Assembly: GCA_963794655.1 (NCBI GenBank)
Contig: CAWCEV010000008.1
Span: 1,550,001-1,614,000 of the forward strand
Length of the DNA stretch: 64,000 nt
From: Roseiarcus sp963794655
GTDB taxonomy: Bacteria > Pseudomonadota > Alphaproteobacteria > Rhizobiales > Beijerinckiaceae
Direction: 5' to 3'
The position numbers and the translations under genes are program-made. This document shows positions 34,074 to 41,951 of the stretch, piece after piece; within the stretch, counting starts at the first letter, position 1, and every line of letters starts with the position of its first letter. The notes under the pieces are model-generated. The model saw only the letters and a program-made list of their open reading frames with translations, did no database searches and was not told the DNA's origin.

Positions 34074-34157
34074 GGGCGAGGGACCTCGCGGGCGTTATCG
34101 CACTCGCGCGCGAGCGGGGGAAGCGCTAGAACAGCGAGCGCCAGTCAGCGCCATAGC

Positions 34158-34183
34158 TGTCATGCCCGCTAAAGCGGGCATCC
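34158..34183. repeat. REP-like palindrome at the left edge of the IS110 element
   Basis: ATGCCCGCT and AGCGGGCAT (34162-34181) form a hairpin with an AA centre inside TGTCATGCCCGC...GCGGGCATCC. This is the left half of a common REP/BIME unit; the expected right half, GTGGATTCCCGCTTGC, lies at 35358-35373 on the far side of the IS110 gene. Confidence 0.6.
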
Positions 34184-34369
34184 TATACCTGCGTGGCGAC
34201 TTGGATAAGATCGGGTCGTCGCATCCGGCGACCGTGGGCATCCTGGGCTTTGCCCCCAATCGAGGGAGAGTTCGCTGCCTGGCTGGGTCCCGGATGCGGG
34301 TGTTTTGTTCCGAACAGTCGCAAGGGCCGCTGCGAACGCGCGCTCGTGTATAGGACAGGATCAATCCCC
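34184..34369 (+). ncRNA. Candidate bridge RNA region of the IS110 element
   Basis: The 186 bases before the transposase ATG hold no credible gene. They contain several potential hairpins, for example GGGCATCCTGGGCTTTGCCC around 34238 and GGGTCCCGGATGCGGGT around 34285. In IS110-family elements the left non-coding end encodes a structured bridge RNA with separate target- and donor-binding loops. The assignment rests on position and family, not on a solved structure. Confidence 0.4.
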
Positions 34370-35317
34370 ATGCTTGAGACTTCCGTTTCGGCCGGCGTCG
34401 ATGTCGGCTCGACCTGGCTTGACCTTGGATTCCATCCCTTCGCCAAGCCGATGCGCGCGCGCAACAGCGAGGCAGGCGTTGCAACGATTGTCGCGGCGCT
34501 TCGCCAGCGCGGCGTCGGCCGGGTGGCGATGGAGGCGATCGGCGGCTATGCGCACAAGCTCGTCGCCGCGCTGATCGAGGCGGGCGTCACGGTCTTCACG
34601 GTCAATCCGAGGCGGATCAAGGCGTTTCGCGACGCCGAGGGCCTCATCGCCAAGACCGACAGGCTGGACGCAAGCCTGATTGCGCGCTTTGCTCACTTTA
34701 TGGCCGATGAACTGCGACCTCTCCGGGACGCCGGACAGGCGGTCTTGAAGGCGCTGTCGACAAGACGGCGGCAACTGACCGAATCGATTGCGATCGAGAA
34801 GACCCGCCTCAAGCAGGCCTTCGATCCGCTGATCGCCGAATCATGCCGGGAGATGATCGCCTTGCTCGAGGACAGGCGCCGGACGATCGAGGCCGAGCTC
34901 GACCGCCGCATCGAGGCCGAGGACAGAATGGCGCGCCGGCGCGCCATTCTGTCCTCGATCCCTGGCATCGCGGCGCGCATCTCGGCCCTGGTCGCCATCG
35001 AAATGCCGGAGCTGGGCGAACTCGGCCGAAAGGAGGCCGCCAGCCTCGCGGGCCTCGCGCCCCACCCCTCGCAATCCGGCCTCTCGCCAGGCCGAAACGC
35101 CATCTCCGGCGGCCGGCCCTGTTTGCGAGCCGCCTTCTACATGGCCGCCCTCGTGGCCGTCCGCAGCCATCCGCGCTTCAAGCGCATCTACCAGGACCTG
35201 CGCGGCGCAGGAAAACCCCCAAAGGTCGCCCTCGTCGCCATCGCCCGTCGAATGGTCGCAATCGCAAACGCCCTCGTCCGCGACAATATCACCTTCGATC
35301 AAGCAACCTTCGCTTGA
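34370..35317 (+). CDS. IS110-family transposase
   Basis: This 315-residue transposase has the two-domain IS110 layout. The N-terminal DEDD RuvC-like domain shows AGVDVGSTWLDLGF (first Asp), VAMEAIGGYAHKL (Glu) and KTDRLDASLIARFA (Asp pair). The C-terminal Tnp_20 domain shows LSSIPGIAARISALVAIEMPEL, LAGLAPHPSQSG and the conserved Ser region GGRPCLRAAFYMAA. ATG 34370 starts a normal family protein; the frame stays open upstream into non-coding sequence. No frameshift or stop is seen, so the gene looks intact. Confidence 0.9.
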   Translation: MLETSVSAGVDVGSTWLDLGFHPFAKPMRARNSEAGVATIVAALRQRGVGRVAMEAIGGYAHKLVAALIEAGVTVFTVNPRRIKAFRDAEGLIAKTDRLDASLIARFAHFMADELRPLRDAGQAVLKALSTRRRQLTESIAIEKTRLKQAFDPLIAESCREMIALLEDRRRTIEAELDRRIEAEDRMARRRAILSSIPGIAARISALVAIEMPELGELGRKEAASLAGLAPHPSQSGLSPGRNAISGGRPCLRAAFYMAALVAVRSHPRFKRIYQDLRGAGKPPKVALVAIARRMVAIANALVRDNITFDQATFA

Positions 35318-35373
35318 CCCGACCAATACAGTCGCCAGCCAACGCGGCGACGGGACAGTGGATTCCCGCTTGC

Positions 35374-36869
35374 GAGCGTGTGAGGGAATTGGCGGTTTTG
35401 CTTGGGCTGTGATTCTCTCCTCGCTGATGTGGCGGGAGTGAGTCGGCGATGGGTGAGGCTCGGGTGGTGCGGCCGGATCGACGGCAATTGCGTTGGGACA
35501 TGGTCGATCTCGAAGGGCTTTTGCCGGGGGACCATCGCGCCCGCCTCGTGTGGAGCTTTGTCGAGAGCCTCGATCTTTCGCCGCTTTACGATCAGGTTCT
35601 CTCGCGCGAGGGGGAGGCGGGAAGACCGGCGGCCGATCCCGCGGTTCTCATGGCGCTCTGGCTCTATGCGACGGTCGAGGGCGTGGGGTCGGCGCGCGAG
35701 CTTGCGCGGCTTGCGCAAAGCGACGCCGCCTATCGCTGGCTGGCGGGCGGGGTTCCGGTCAACCATCACGGGCTCGCCGACTTTAGGGTCGAAAGGGTCG
35801 AGATCCTCGATCGGCTTTTGACGCAAAGCGTAACCGCGCTGATCGCCGAAGGGCTGATCAGCCTTGATGAGATCGCCGTCGACGGCACGAAGATTCGCGC
35901 CAGCGCCAGCAAGGCGTCGTTCAGGCGGCGCGAAAAACTTGTCAAGATCGAAACCGCGGTCGTCGAGCGGCTCGCCGCTCTCAAGCAGGAGCTGACCGAC
36001 GACCCCGAGGCGTCGACGCGTCGACGCCAGGCCGCGCGCGAGCGGGCGGCGCGTGATGTTCAGGAGCGCGCGGCAAGAGCGCGCGCGGCGCTCGAACAGC
36101 TCGAGGCGGAGCGAAAAGCGCGGGCGAAGACGCACGCCAAGGACGAGGCCGGGAAGAAGGAGCCGAGGGCTTCGACGACCGATCCGGAAGCGCGCTCCAT
36201 GCGCTTTCCCGACGGCGCGGTTCGCCCGGCCTATAATGCGCAGATCGCCGCGGCGCCGAGAGAAGGCGTCATCGTCTCGATTGCGGTCACCGACCGGCGC
36301 AACGATGCGGGCCTGGCGGGGCCGATGGTCGACGACATCGCGCGACGCTACGGGCGGACGCCCGGCAGGCTTCTGGTCGACGCCAGCTACGCCACAAGCC
36401 GGGACATCGTCGCGCTCGCCGGCCATGCGTCGGGTCCGGTCGGCGTCTATACGCCGCCGCCGGGCGACAGGGACGACGTCAAACCGGCGAGCCTCGCCCG
36501 GCGCATCCGCAAGCGAGAGAAGGAGCACGCCTTTATCAAGGCGTGGCGGGAACGCATGGCGAGCGAAACGGGCCAGGCCGTCTACGCCTTGCGCAAGCGC
36601 ATCGAGCGGATCAACGCCGATCGCAAGAACCACGGCTTCGGTCATCTTGCCGTGCGCGGCCTCATCAAGGCGAAGGCCCACGCGCTCTGGCACGCCATCG
36701 CCAATAACCTCGTGGCCGCGCACCGTCTGAGGATCAACGCCGCCTGATCCCCCGCTCCCCTCAAGCGGCAGAGCGGCCGATACCAAGAACGCTTCAACCG
36801 CTTCGGATTCCATCCGCGGCGCCGCCGGATGACCCGTCTCCAGCGAAAAGGCGATTCCTTCACACGCTC
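35374..36869 (+). mobile_element. IS1182-family insertion sequence
   Basis: The element is about 1.5 kb with one transposase gene. Candidate terminal inverted repeats are GAGCGTGTGAGGGAAT at 35374-35389 and, on the other strand, GAGCGTGTGAAGGAAT at 36854-36869 (15 of 16 match), with weaker similarity further inward (GGCGGTTTTGCT against CGCCTTTTCGCT). Outside them, GGATTCCCGCTTGC and GAACGCGGGAATGAC are the two arms of one REP-like palindrome, so the element appears to sit in its loop. The ends are my inference. Confidence 0.6.
35449..36747 (+). CDS. IS1182-family transposase
   Basis: This 432-residue DDE transposase belongs to the IS1182/IS5-like group. The N-terminal DUF772-type domain has FVESLDLSPLYDQVLSREGE and HHGLADFR-like NHHGLADFRVERVE; the first catalytic Asp lies in ISLDEIAVDGTKIRASAS; a coiled, Arg/Ala-rich insert follows (RRQAARERAARDVQERAARA); the second Asp lies in LLVDASYATSRDIVAL and the Glu in the C-terminal KRIERINADRKNHGFGHLAVRG region. 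The frame is intact. ATG 35449 starts it, with GGGAGTG upstream. Confidence 0.88.
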   Translation: MGEARVVRPDRRQLRWDMVDLEGLLPGDHRARLVWSFVESLDLSPLYDQVLSREGEAGRPAADPAVLMALWLYATVEGVGSARELARLAQSDAAYRWLAGGVPVNHHGLADFRVERVEILDRLLTQSVTALIAEGLISLDEIAVDGTKIRASASKASFRRREKLVKIETAVVERLAALKQELTDDPEASTRRRQAARERAARDVQERAARARAALEQLEAERKARAKTHAKDEAGKKEPRASTTDPEARSMRFPDGAVRPAYNAQIAAAPREGVIVSIAVTDRRNDAGLAGPMVDDIARRYGRTPGRLLVDASYATSRDIVALAGHASGPVGVYTPPPGDRDDVKPASLARRIRKREKEHAFIKAWRERMASETGQAVYALRKRIERINADRKNHGFGHLAVRGLIKAKAHALWHAIANNLVAAHRLRINAA

Positions 36870-36934
36870 GAACGCGGGAATGACAAAAGCGCCGTCAAGC
36901 CGCGCCTTTGGCGGGACGCTCAGGAGGACAAGGC

Positions 36935-37342
36935 ATGAGGTTCGAGGGCGGATGCTATTGTCGCAAGGTTCGCTACGTCGCCGAGGGCGACCCGGTCCTC
37001 AAGGCGCAATGCCATTGCCGCGAATGCCAGTATGTCAGCGGGGGCGGGCCGAACATGTTCATGCTGATGCCGCCCGCGGGCTTCGCTTATGTGAGCGGCG
37101 CGCCCAAGACCTTCACCCGCGACGATCTCGAGCGGCCGGTGACGCGTGAGTTCTGCGAGAACTGCGGCGCCCATCTTACCACCCGGCGGCCGGGGCTGCC
37201 GCTGGTGATCCTGAAGGTCGGCACGCTCGACGACCCGAGCCTCTTTGGCTTGCCGCAGATGGCGATCAACACCGTCGACATGCAGCCCTTCCACGTCATC
37301 CCCGAGGGCTTGCCGACGTTTGAGCGGCTGCCGCCGCGCTAG
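36935..37342 (+). CDS. GFA/CENP-V-domain zinc protein
   Basis: This 135-residue protein has the Mss4-like GFA fold with three zinc-binding Cys pairs: GGCYCRKVRY, AQCHCRECQ and FCENCGAHL. The family was named for glutathione-dependent formaldehyde-activating enzyme, but most members are of unknown function. The ATG at 36935 is chosen because AGGAGG lies about seven bases upstream; the frame is open nine codons further. It lies directly to the right of the IS1182 element, with no promoter evident to me. Confidence 0.85.
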   Translation: MRFEGGCYCRKVRYVAEGDPVLKAQCHCRECQYVSGGGPNMFMLMPPAGFAYVSGAPKTFTRDDLERPVTREFCENCGAHLTTRRPGLPLVILKVGTLDDPSLFGLPQMAINTVDMQPFHVIPEGLPTFERLPPR

Positions 37343-37397
37343 GCACAATGCATTCGGGTCGTGTCAGACGCCCTAGCGCTGGGCATCCCCGATGAAA

Positions 37398-37445
37398 CCC
37401 CTCATCCGGCGCTCCGCGCCACCTTCTCCCGCCAGCGGGAGAAGG
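37398..37445. repeat. Palindromic repeat, copy 1 of a family
   Basis: The sequence CCCTCATCCGGCGC...GCGCCACCTTCTCCC, then CCAGCGGGAGAAGG, forms two hairpins just downstream of the M16 peptidase stop. A second copy with the same order lies at 45291-45335, differing mainly in the hairpin loops. This is a known style of REP/BIME element in alphaproteobacteria. Confidence 0.7.
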
Positions 37446-37446
37446 G

Positions 37447-38742
37447 CTAAAACCCCTCCGGCCGTCCCACCACCGTCGTCAGCAGCGAGCCGTCGCCGAA
37501 GGCGCGGTGGGCGGCGCGCTTGACGCTCTCCATCGTGACGTCGGCGATCTCGCGGTTGCGCTCGACGAGCCAGTCGGGCGCCCGGCGCTCGAGCTGGATG
37601 TGGATGAGCTGCGAGGCGATCTTGGCGGAGGTGTCGAAGCGCAGCGGATAGGAGCCGATGAGATAGGTCTTGCCCTTCTCGAGCTCCTCCTCGTTGAGCC
37701 CGTTGAGCGCCACGTCGCGGATCTCGGCCTGCGCGACATCGAAGGATTCGCGCGCCCGCTCGTTCTTGGTCGTCGTGCCGCCGTAGAAATAGGTGCCGCG
37801 CTCGAGCGCGTAGAAGGTGCCGAACACGGTATAGGCAAGGCCGCGCTTCTCGCGCACCTCGCGGAACAGGCGCGAGGTCATCGAGCCCGAGCCGCCGAGC
37901 ACATGGGCGGCGACGACGCTCGCGATATAGTCGGGATCCTCGCGGCTCAGCGCCGGCCGGCCGAAGCGGATGGTCGATTGCGGCACGTCGAGGTCGATCA
38001 CATCGATCGCGCCGAGGCCCGAGAACGGCGCTTCCGCAATCGGCGCGAGATCGCCCTTGGCCGGCAGGTCGGCGAAGGCCTTGTCGACCAGCGCCGCTGC
38101 GTCCTTCTCGTCGATCGCGCCGACGACCGCGATCATCAACTGGTCGCGCGCGATCCCGCGCTTCGCCGCGCGGACGAGGTCGGCGCGCTCGATCCTGGCC
38201 AGCGTTTCGAGCGTGCCGTCGGCCGGCTGACCATAGGGGTGATGCGGGAAGGCCTTCGCCTTCCAGTTGCGGCTGGCGAGCGTGCCGGGATCGTTGGCGA
38301 GATGGCGCAGGCGCGCGTTCATGTGTTCGCGCACGCGCTCGAACGGCTCCTCGTCGAATCGCGGCGCGTTGACGGCGAGGCGCAGGAGCTCGGCGGCGCG
38401 GTCGAGGTTCTTTGTCAGCGTGCGCATGCGCCCGCTCCAATGGTCGCGGTCGCAATGGAAGCTCATCTCGACCGCCTTGTCGTCGAGCGCGCGGTGAAAG
38501 GCCTGCGAGTCGAGGTCTCCCGCGCCCTCGTCGACGAGCCCCGACATCAGCGCGCCGAGACCGGCCTTCTCGGCCGGGTCCTGCGCCGCGCCGCCGCGCA
38601 TGGCGAACTCGAGCGAAACCAACGGCACGGCATAGGAGCGGACGAGCCAGAGGGTCAGCCCGCGCGGCGTGGTGACGACGTCGACATTGACGGCGGAGTG
38701 GGCGGCGGAGGGGGCGATGTGCTTTTGCATGGGCGTTTCCAT
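37447..38742 (-). CDS. M16-family peptidase homologue lacking the zinc motif
   Basis: This ~431-residue protein has two M16 (pitrilysin-like) domains. The position where an active enzyme carries HxxEH reads AGLGALMSGLVDEGAG, so it cannot bind catalytic zinc. The C-terminal half keeps the substrate-binding R/Y pair (GSMTSRLFREVREKRGLAYTVF). It lies 58 bases downstream of an active M16 gene; such active-inactive pairs commonly form heterodimers like the mitochondrial processing peptidase. I start at ATG 38742 (METPMQK); a longer frame to 38781 is less protein-like. Whether it is periplasmic is unclear; no signal peptide is obvious. Confidence 0.87.
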   Translation of the reverse strand: METPMQKHIAPSAAHSAVNVDVVTTPRGLTLWLVRSYAVPLVSLEFAMRGGAAQDPAEKAGLGALMSGLVDEGAGDLDSQAFHRALDDKAVEMSFHCDRDHWSGRMRTLTKNLDRAAELLRLAVNAPRFDEEPFERVREHMNARLRHLANDPGTLASRNWKAKAFPHHPYGQPADGTLETLARIERADLVRAAKRGIARDQLMIAVVGAIDEKDAAALVDKAFADLPAKGDLAPIAEAPFSGLGAIDVIDLDVPQSTIRFGRPALSREDPDYIASVVAAHVLGGSGSMTSRLFREVREKRGLAYTVFGTFYALERGTYFYGGTTTKNERARESFDVAQAEIRDVALNGLNEEELEKGKTYLIGSYPLRFDTSAKIASQLIHIQLERRAPDWLVERNREIADVTMESVKRAAHRAFGDGSLLTTVVGRPEGF

Positions 38743-38800
38743 ATTTTCGTTTGTTGGCCCGGCGCCTCGCCGGCGCGGCAAGGGGGCTGAACTTCGGCGC

Positions 38801-40096
38801 CTATGCGGCCTCGCTTTCGAGCGGCAGGAGATGGCCGGTGACCGCCGGCTTATGATCGAGAAAGCGCCGCGCGGCGTCGATCACCGCCTCTGCGCTGACC
38901 GCCTCGATCCGCGCCGGCCACTCCTCGACGTCATTGAGGGTCTGGCCGATCGCCAGCGACGACCCGTACCAGCGCGCGAGGTCCGACTGGCTGTCGCGGG
39001 CGTAGGTCGCGTCGGCGACGAGCCGCGTCTTGGCGCGCTCGAGATCGCCCGCGTCGACGCCTTCGTGCAGGATCCTCGCCAGCGCCCGGTCAAACGCCCG
39101 GTCGAGCGCTTCGAGCGTGACGCCGGGCGCAGGCGTCATGTTGACGATGAACCGGCTCTGGTCGACCGCCGTGCCGTGGTAATAGGCCCAGGCCGAGACA
39201 GCGAGCTTCTCCTCCATCACCAGCGTCCGGTAGAGGAAGCTCGTCTGGCCGCCGCCGAGCAGATGGCCCAGCACTTCGAGCGCCTCGGCTTCGCCTTCGC
39301 TTGCAGTGCGGGCGGACGGGGCGAGGTAATGGCGCTGCCATCCCGGCTGCTCGACCTTGTCGTCGGCGACCTTGACCAGGCGGCTCGCGACGGTCGGGGG
39401 CTCCATCGGACGGACCCGCTCGGGCTTCTTGCCGCGCGGCTTGATCTTCCCATAGGTTTCCTCGGCGAGCGCGCGGGCGTCCTCCGGCTCGACGTCGCCC
39501 GCGACCACCAGGATCGCGTTCTCCGGGGTGTAGAACCGCTGGTAATAGGCGAGAGCGTCCTCGCGGTTCAGGCCCTCGATCTCGTGTCCCCAGCCGATCA
39601 CCGGAATGCCATAGGGGTGATGGGTGAAGAGCGTCGCCTGGACCGCCTCGCCGAGCTGCGCGCCCGGGTCGGTGTCGCAATGCATGCGCCGTTCCTCGAG
39701 CACCACGTCGCGCTCGGGCGCGACGATGTCGTCGGTGAGGGTGAGGCCTGTCATCCGGTCGGCCTCGAACTCCATGCAGGCTTTCAGATGCTGCTTGGCG
39801 ACTTGCTGGAAATAGGCGGTGAAATCATTGCCGGTGAAGGCGTTCTCCTGCCCGCCGACCTCGGAGACGAACTCGGAGAACGCACCCTTGGGGTGCTTTT
39901 TCGTGCCCTTGAACATGAGATGTTCGAGGAAATGGGCGATGCCCGATTTTCCCGTCGGATCGTCCGCCGCGCCGTTGCGGTACCAGACCATGTGAGTGAC
40001 GACGGGGGCGCGATGATCGGGAATGACGACAACGTCGAGGCCGTTGCGAAGCGTGAAATGCGCGACCTTGGCCGCTGGCTGGACCTGAGACGTCAT
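38801..40096 (-). CDS. M16-family zinc metallopeptidase
   Basis: This 431-residue peptidase has the zinc motif HFLEH (in SGIAHFLEHLMFKGTKKHP, about residue 55) and the distal Glu in VVLEERRM. The layout VWYRNGAADDPTGKSG before the motif is typical of processing-peptidase-like bacterial M16 enzymes, which degrade peptides. The C-terminal homologous domain shows LGGGQTSFLYRTLVMEEKLA. ATG 40096 (MTSQVQPAAKVAHF) has GGAACACGG upstream; the frame continues open to 40717 but that part reads as non-coding. Its partner gene follows 58 bases later. Confidence 0.92.
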   Translation of the reverse strand: MTSQVQPAAKVAHFTLRNGLDVVVIPDHRAPVVTHMVWYRNGAADDPTGKSGIAHFLEHLMFKGTKKHPKGAFSEFVSEVGGQENAFTGNDFTAYFQQVAKQHLKACMEFEADRMTGLTLTDDIVAPERDVVLEERRMHCDTDPGAQLGEAVQATLFTHHPYGIPVIGWGHEIEGLNREDALAYYQRFYTPENAILVVAGDVEPEDARALAEETYGKIKPRGKKPERVRPMEPPTVASRLVKVADDKVEQPGWQRHYLAPSARTASEGEAEALEVLGHLLGGGQTSFLYRTLVMEEKLAVSAWAYYHGTAVDQSRFIVNMTPAPGVTLEALDRAFDRALARILHEGVDAGDLERAKTRLVADATYARDSQSDLARWYGSSLAIGQTLNDVEEWPARIEAVSAEAVIDAARRFLDHKPAVTGHLLPLESEAA

Positions 40097-40221
40097 CCGT
40101 GTTCCGTTTTTGGTTCGTTGGACCTTCGTCCGCGATAGGGCGACAAATCGGCGCAATCGTGACGATCCCGCGACATATAGGGCGCCGCCGCGCGGCTTGC
40201 GAGTTCGGGGCGAGGGGGCTC

Positions 40222-40614
40222 TCACACGAAGGGGTTGATCACCGTGAGATCGCCGAACCGCCGGCCGGGCTGGAAATCCTCGCTGTAGAGCGTCTCGCAG
40301 CCGGCCTCCAGCGCGGCGGCGAGGATGAGGGCGTCGTAAAAGGCGAGCGAATGGTCGCGCGCCAGCGCGACCGCGGCGGAATGGATTTCGAGCGTCAACG
40401 GCGCGGGGGATGAAAAGCGCACACGGATCACCGCAAGGAAGCGTTCCACCTCCTTCCAGGGCTGCCGCATCTTTCTCGTCATCACGGTCGCGAACTCGTT
40501 GAGCACCTGGACGCTGATGACTCCGCCGGCGGTCAGCCGGGCGCGCGCGATCTGCTGCTTTGGACCGTCGATGAACGCATAGACAAACACATTCGTGTCC
40601 CAAAAGGCGCTCAC
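40222..40614 (-). CDS. PIN-domain toxin (VapC-like RNase)
   Basis: This 130-residue PIN-domain protein carries the acidic metal site typical of VapC: AFWDTNVFVYAF (first Asp), a Glu in VQVLNEFATVM, and SLAFYDALILAAALEAGC with YSEDFQPGRRFGDLTVINP. It should cleave RNA unless bound by its antitoxin. It starts four bases inside the antitoxin gene's end, so the two are translationally coupled. Confidence 0.88.
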   Translation of the reverse strand: MSAFWDTNVFVYAFIDGPKQQIARARLTAGGVISVQVLNEFATVMTRKMRQPWKEVERFLAVIRVRFSSPAPLTLEIHSAAVALARDHSLAFYDALILAAALEAGCETLYSEDFQPGRRFGDLTVINPFV

Positions 40615-40841
40615 CGTTCGTTCGCCTCGTCACGGTTGAATACGTAACCTTCCGGCGCGGGGACGTTGAACTCCGCGATCCGCGCGAGGAACTCCGCGCC
40701 GGGATCGACCTTTCCAACCCCGATTGCGCCGTTTGGAAGCGACGAAAGCGCCACCTCGTCGCCCGCCTTCAGACCGAGGGATTCGACCAGCGCCTTGGGC
40801 AGCCGGACTGCGAGGCTGTTTCCCCATTTCGCGACGTGCAT
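40611..40841 (-). CDS. AbrB/MazE-type antitoxin, partner of the PIN toxin
   Basis: This 76-residue SpoVT/AbrB-fold protein begins MHVAKWGNSLAVRLPKALVE, the DNA-binding swapped-hairpin, and continues SLGLKAGDEVAL; the C-terminal tail (EFNVPAPEGYVFNRDEANER) is the part expected to wrap the toxin. It overlaps the PIN toxin gene by four bases. A second copy of the same kind of gene lies immediately upstream. Confidence 0.85.
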   Translation of the reverse strand: MHVAKWGNSLAVRLPKALVESLGLKAGDEVALSSLPNGAIGVGKVDPGAEFLARIAEFNVPAPEGYVFNRDEANER

Positions 40842-40882
40842 GTGATTCTCCTTGTCCGCGGAACGAGCCGCCCTGCCGCCGC

Positions 40883-41113
40883 CTACCGCTCGTTCGCTTC
40901 GCCGCGATCGAACTGGTAGTCCGGCGGAAGGGTGATCCGCAGCGACGCCAGCCGCTCGAGGGCCTGCTTGCGGCGCTCGTCCTTGACGACCGCCAGCCGC
41001 TCGGGGGTGGCGTCGACGATCTCGAGCTCGTCGCCCGCCTCAAGGGAAAGCGTGTCCACCAACTGCTTCGGCAGCCGGACTGCGAGGCTGTTTCCCCATT
41101 TGGCGATGCGCAT
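40883..41113 (-). CDS. AbrB/MazE-type antitoxin, duplicated copy
   Basis: This 76-residue paralogue begins MRIAKWGNSLAVRLPKQLVD and ends PPDYQFDRGEANER, strongly resembling the next gene in its N-terminal DNA-binding part and its last residues but not in the middle. No toxin gene follows directly; the neighbour 41 bases downstream is the second antitoxin. It is the first gene after the shared promoter and inverted repeat at 41123-41168, so it probably contributes to regulation of the module. Confidence 0.82.
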   Translation of the reverse strand: MRIAKWGNSLAVRLPKQLVDTLSLEAGDELEIVDATPERLAVVKDERRKQALERLASLRITLPPDYQFDRGEANER

Positions 41114-41122
41114 GATATCCTC

Positions 41123-41168
41123 GATTGATATACATCGAACCTAGTATAGGGTGAGCACGATATCAATC
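41123..41168 (-). promoter_or_regulatory. Inverted-repeat operator and promoter of the antitoxin-toxin operon
   Basis: GATTGATAT at 41123-41131 and ATATCAATC at 41160-41168 are perfect 9-base inverted arms. Between them, on the minus strand, lies TATACT (41143-41148), a good -10 element. The first antitoxin gene starts 10 bases beyond the inner arm. This layout fits autorepression by the AbrB-type antitoxin. Confidence 0.6.
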
Positions 41169-41257
41169 CCGTGCCGATCGGAAAAGGCGCCTAACGTCCT
41201 GAAATCGCGCGGGCGCCTGCGAATCAGACCCGGATGCGCCACTCGTGGCTCACGCCC

Positions 41258-41944
41258 TCACTCGCCGAGCCCCTCCGCCCTTCGCCACTCGATGAGCAGC
41301 GCCCGGCGGCGCTTGGGCGGGCGCTCGTCGAGGATCGCGGCCTCGGCGATCCGGTCGAGGCGGAAGTGGCGGAAGTCCTCGCGGGTCTCGCACCAGGCAG
41401 CGAGCATCCGCGCGTTGTCAAAGAAGCCGAGCGCGACCGGCCAGACGACCCGCGTCGACGAGCGACCATTCTTGTCGACATAGGCGAGAGAGAGCTTGCG
41501 CTCGGCGCCGAGCGCCTCGCGGATCAAGGGCAGGCTCGCGCCTTCGGCCGCGCCCGCCCGGCTCGCGCCGGCGAGCAAGGTCGGCCAGTCCAGCGCCTCG
41601 GCTCGCTCGGGCGGCAGCACGGCGGCGATCTTGGCCAGCGCCCCGCGGGCCGCCCTGGCGAGGCCCTCGTCCGGGCGGCCCTCGACCCAGCGGGCGCCGA
41701 GCGCGAGCGCCTCGACCTCGGCGAGGCTGAACATCAGCGGCGGCAGGGTGAAGCCTGGCTTCAGCACATAGCCGAAGCCCGCCTCGCCCTCGATCCGCGC
41801 CCCTTGCGCCTTCAGGGCCTCGATGTCGCGGTAGAGCGTGCGCAGCGACACCCCGAGCTCGTCTGCCAGCGCCTGCCCGGCGACCGGGCGGCGGCGCAGG
41901 CGCAGGCTCTGCATGAGCTCGAGCAGCCGTTCGGCGCGCGACAT
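41258..41944 (-). CDS. WYL-domain transcriptional regulator (YafY-like)
   Basis: This 228-residue regulator has an N-terminal winged helix (RLLELMQSLRLRRRPVAGQALADELGVSLRTLYRDIEAL, shown in part) and a WYL domain with the ligand-binding region FDNARMLAAWCETREDFRHFRLDRI. Such proteins respond to small ligands or nucleic acids and often control DNA-damage or metabolic genes. ATG 41944 (MSRAERLLEL) is preferred; the longer frame to 42049 overlaps the next gene's end and looks non-coding. It lies seven bases after the upstream lipoprotein gene. Confidence 0.87.
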   Translation of the reverse strand: MSRAERLLELMQSLRLRRRPVAGQALADELGVSLRTLYRDIEALKAQGARIEGEAGFGYVLKPGFTLPPLMFSLAEVEALALGARWVEGRPDEGLARAARGALAKIAAVLPPERAEALDWPTLLAGASRAGAAEGASLPLIREALGAERKLSLAYVDKNGRSSTRVVWPVALGFFDNARMLAAWCETREDFRHFRLDRIAEAAILDERPPKRRRALLIEWRRAEGLGE

Positions 41945-41951
41945 CGGCCGG

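Larger units (their letters stand above)
34184..35357 (+). mobile_element. IS110-family insertion sequence (approximate ends)
   Basis: The element consists of about 186 non-coding bases, a transposase gene and about 40 non-coding bases, without obvious terminal inverted repeats, as is typical of IS110. The ends are inferred from the flanking REP halves and are uncertain by some bases. The non-coding left end is where IS110-type elements encode the bridge RNA that guides target choice. Confidence 0.6.

Noticed and set aside
32448..34172. A 574-codon plus-strand frame
   Set aside because: It is antisense to mutL and shows no motif.
38669..40138. A 489-codon plus-strand frame
   Set aside because: It is antisense to the active M16 peptidase gene, whose HFLEH motif and frame are clear.
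40097..40717. N-terminal extension of the active M16 peptidase
   Set aside because: It overlaps the PIN toxin and antitoxin genes on the same strand in another frame and has no protein-like pattern; ATG 40096 fits the family.
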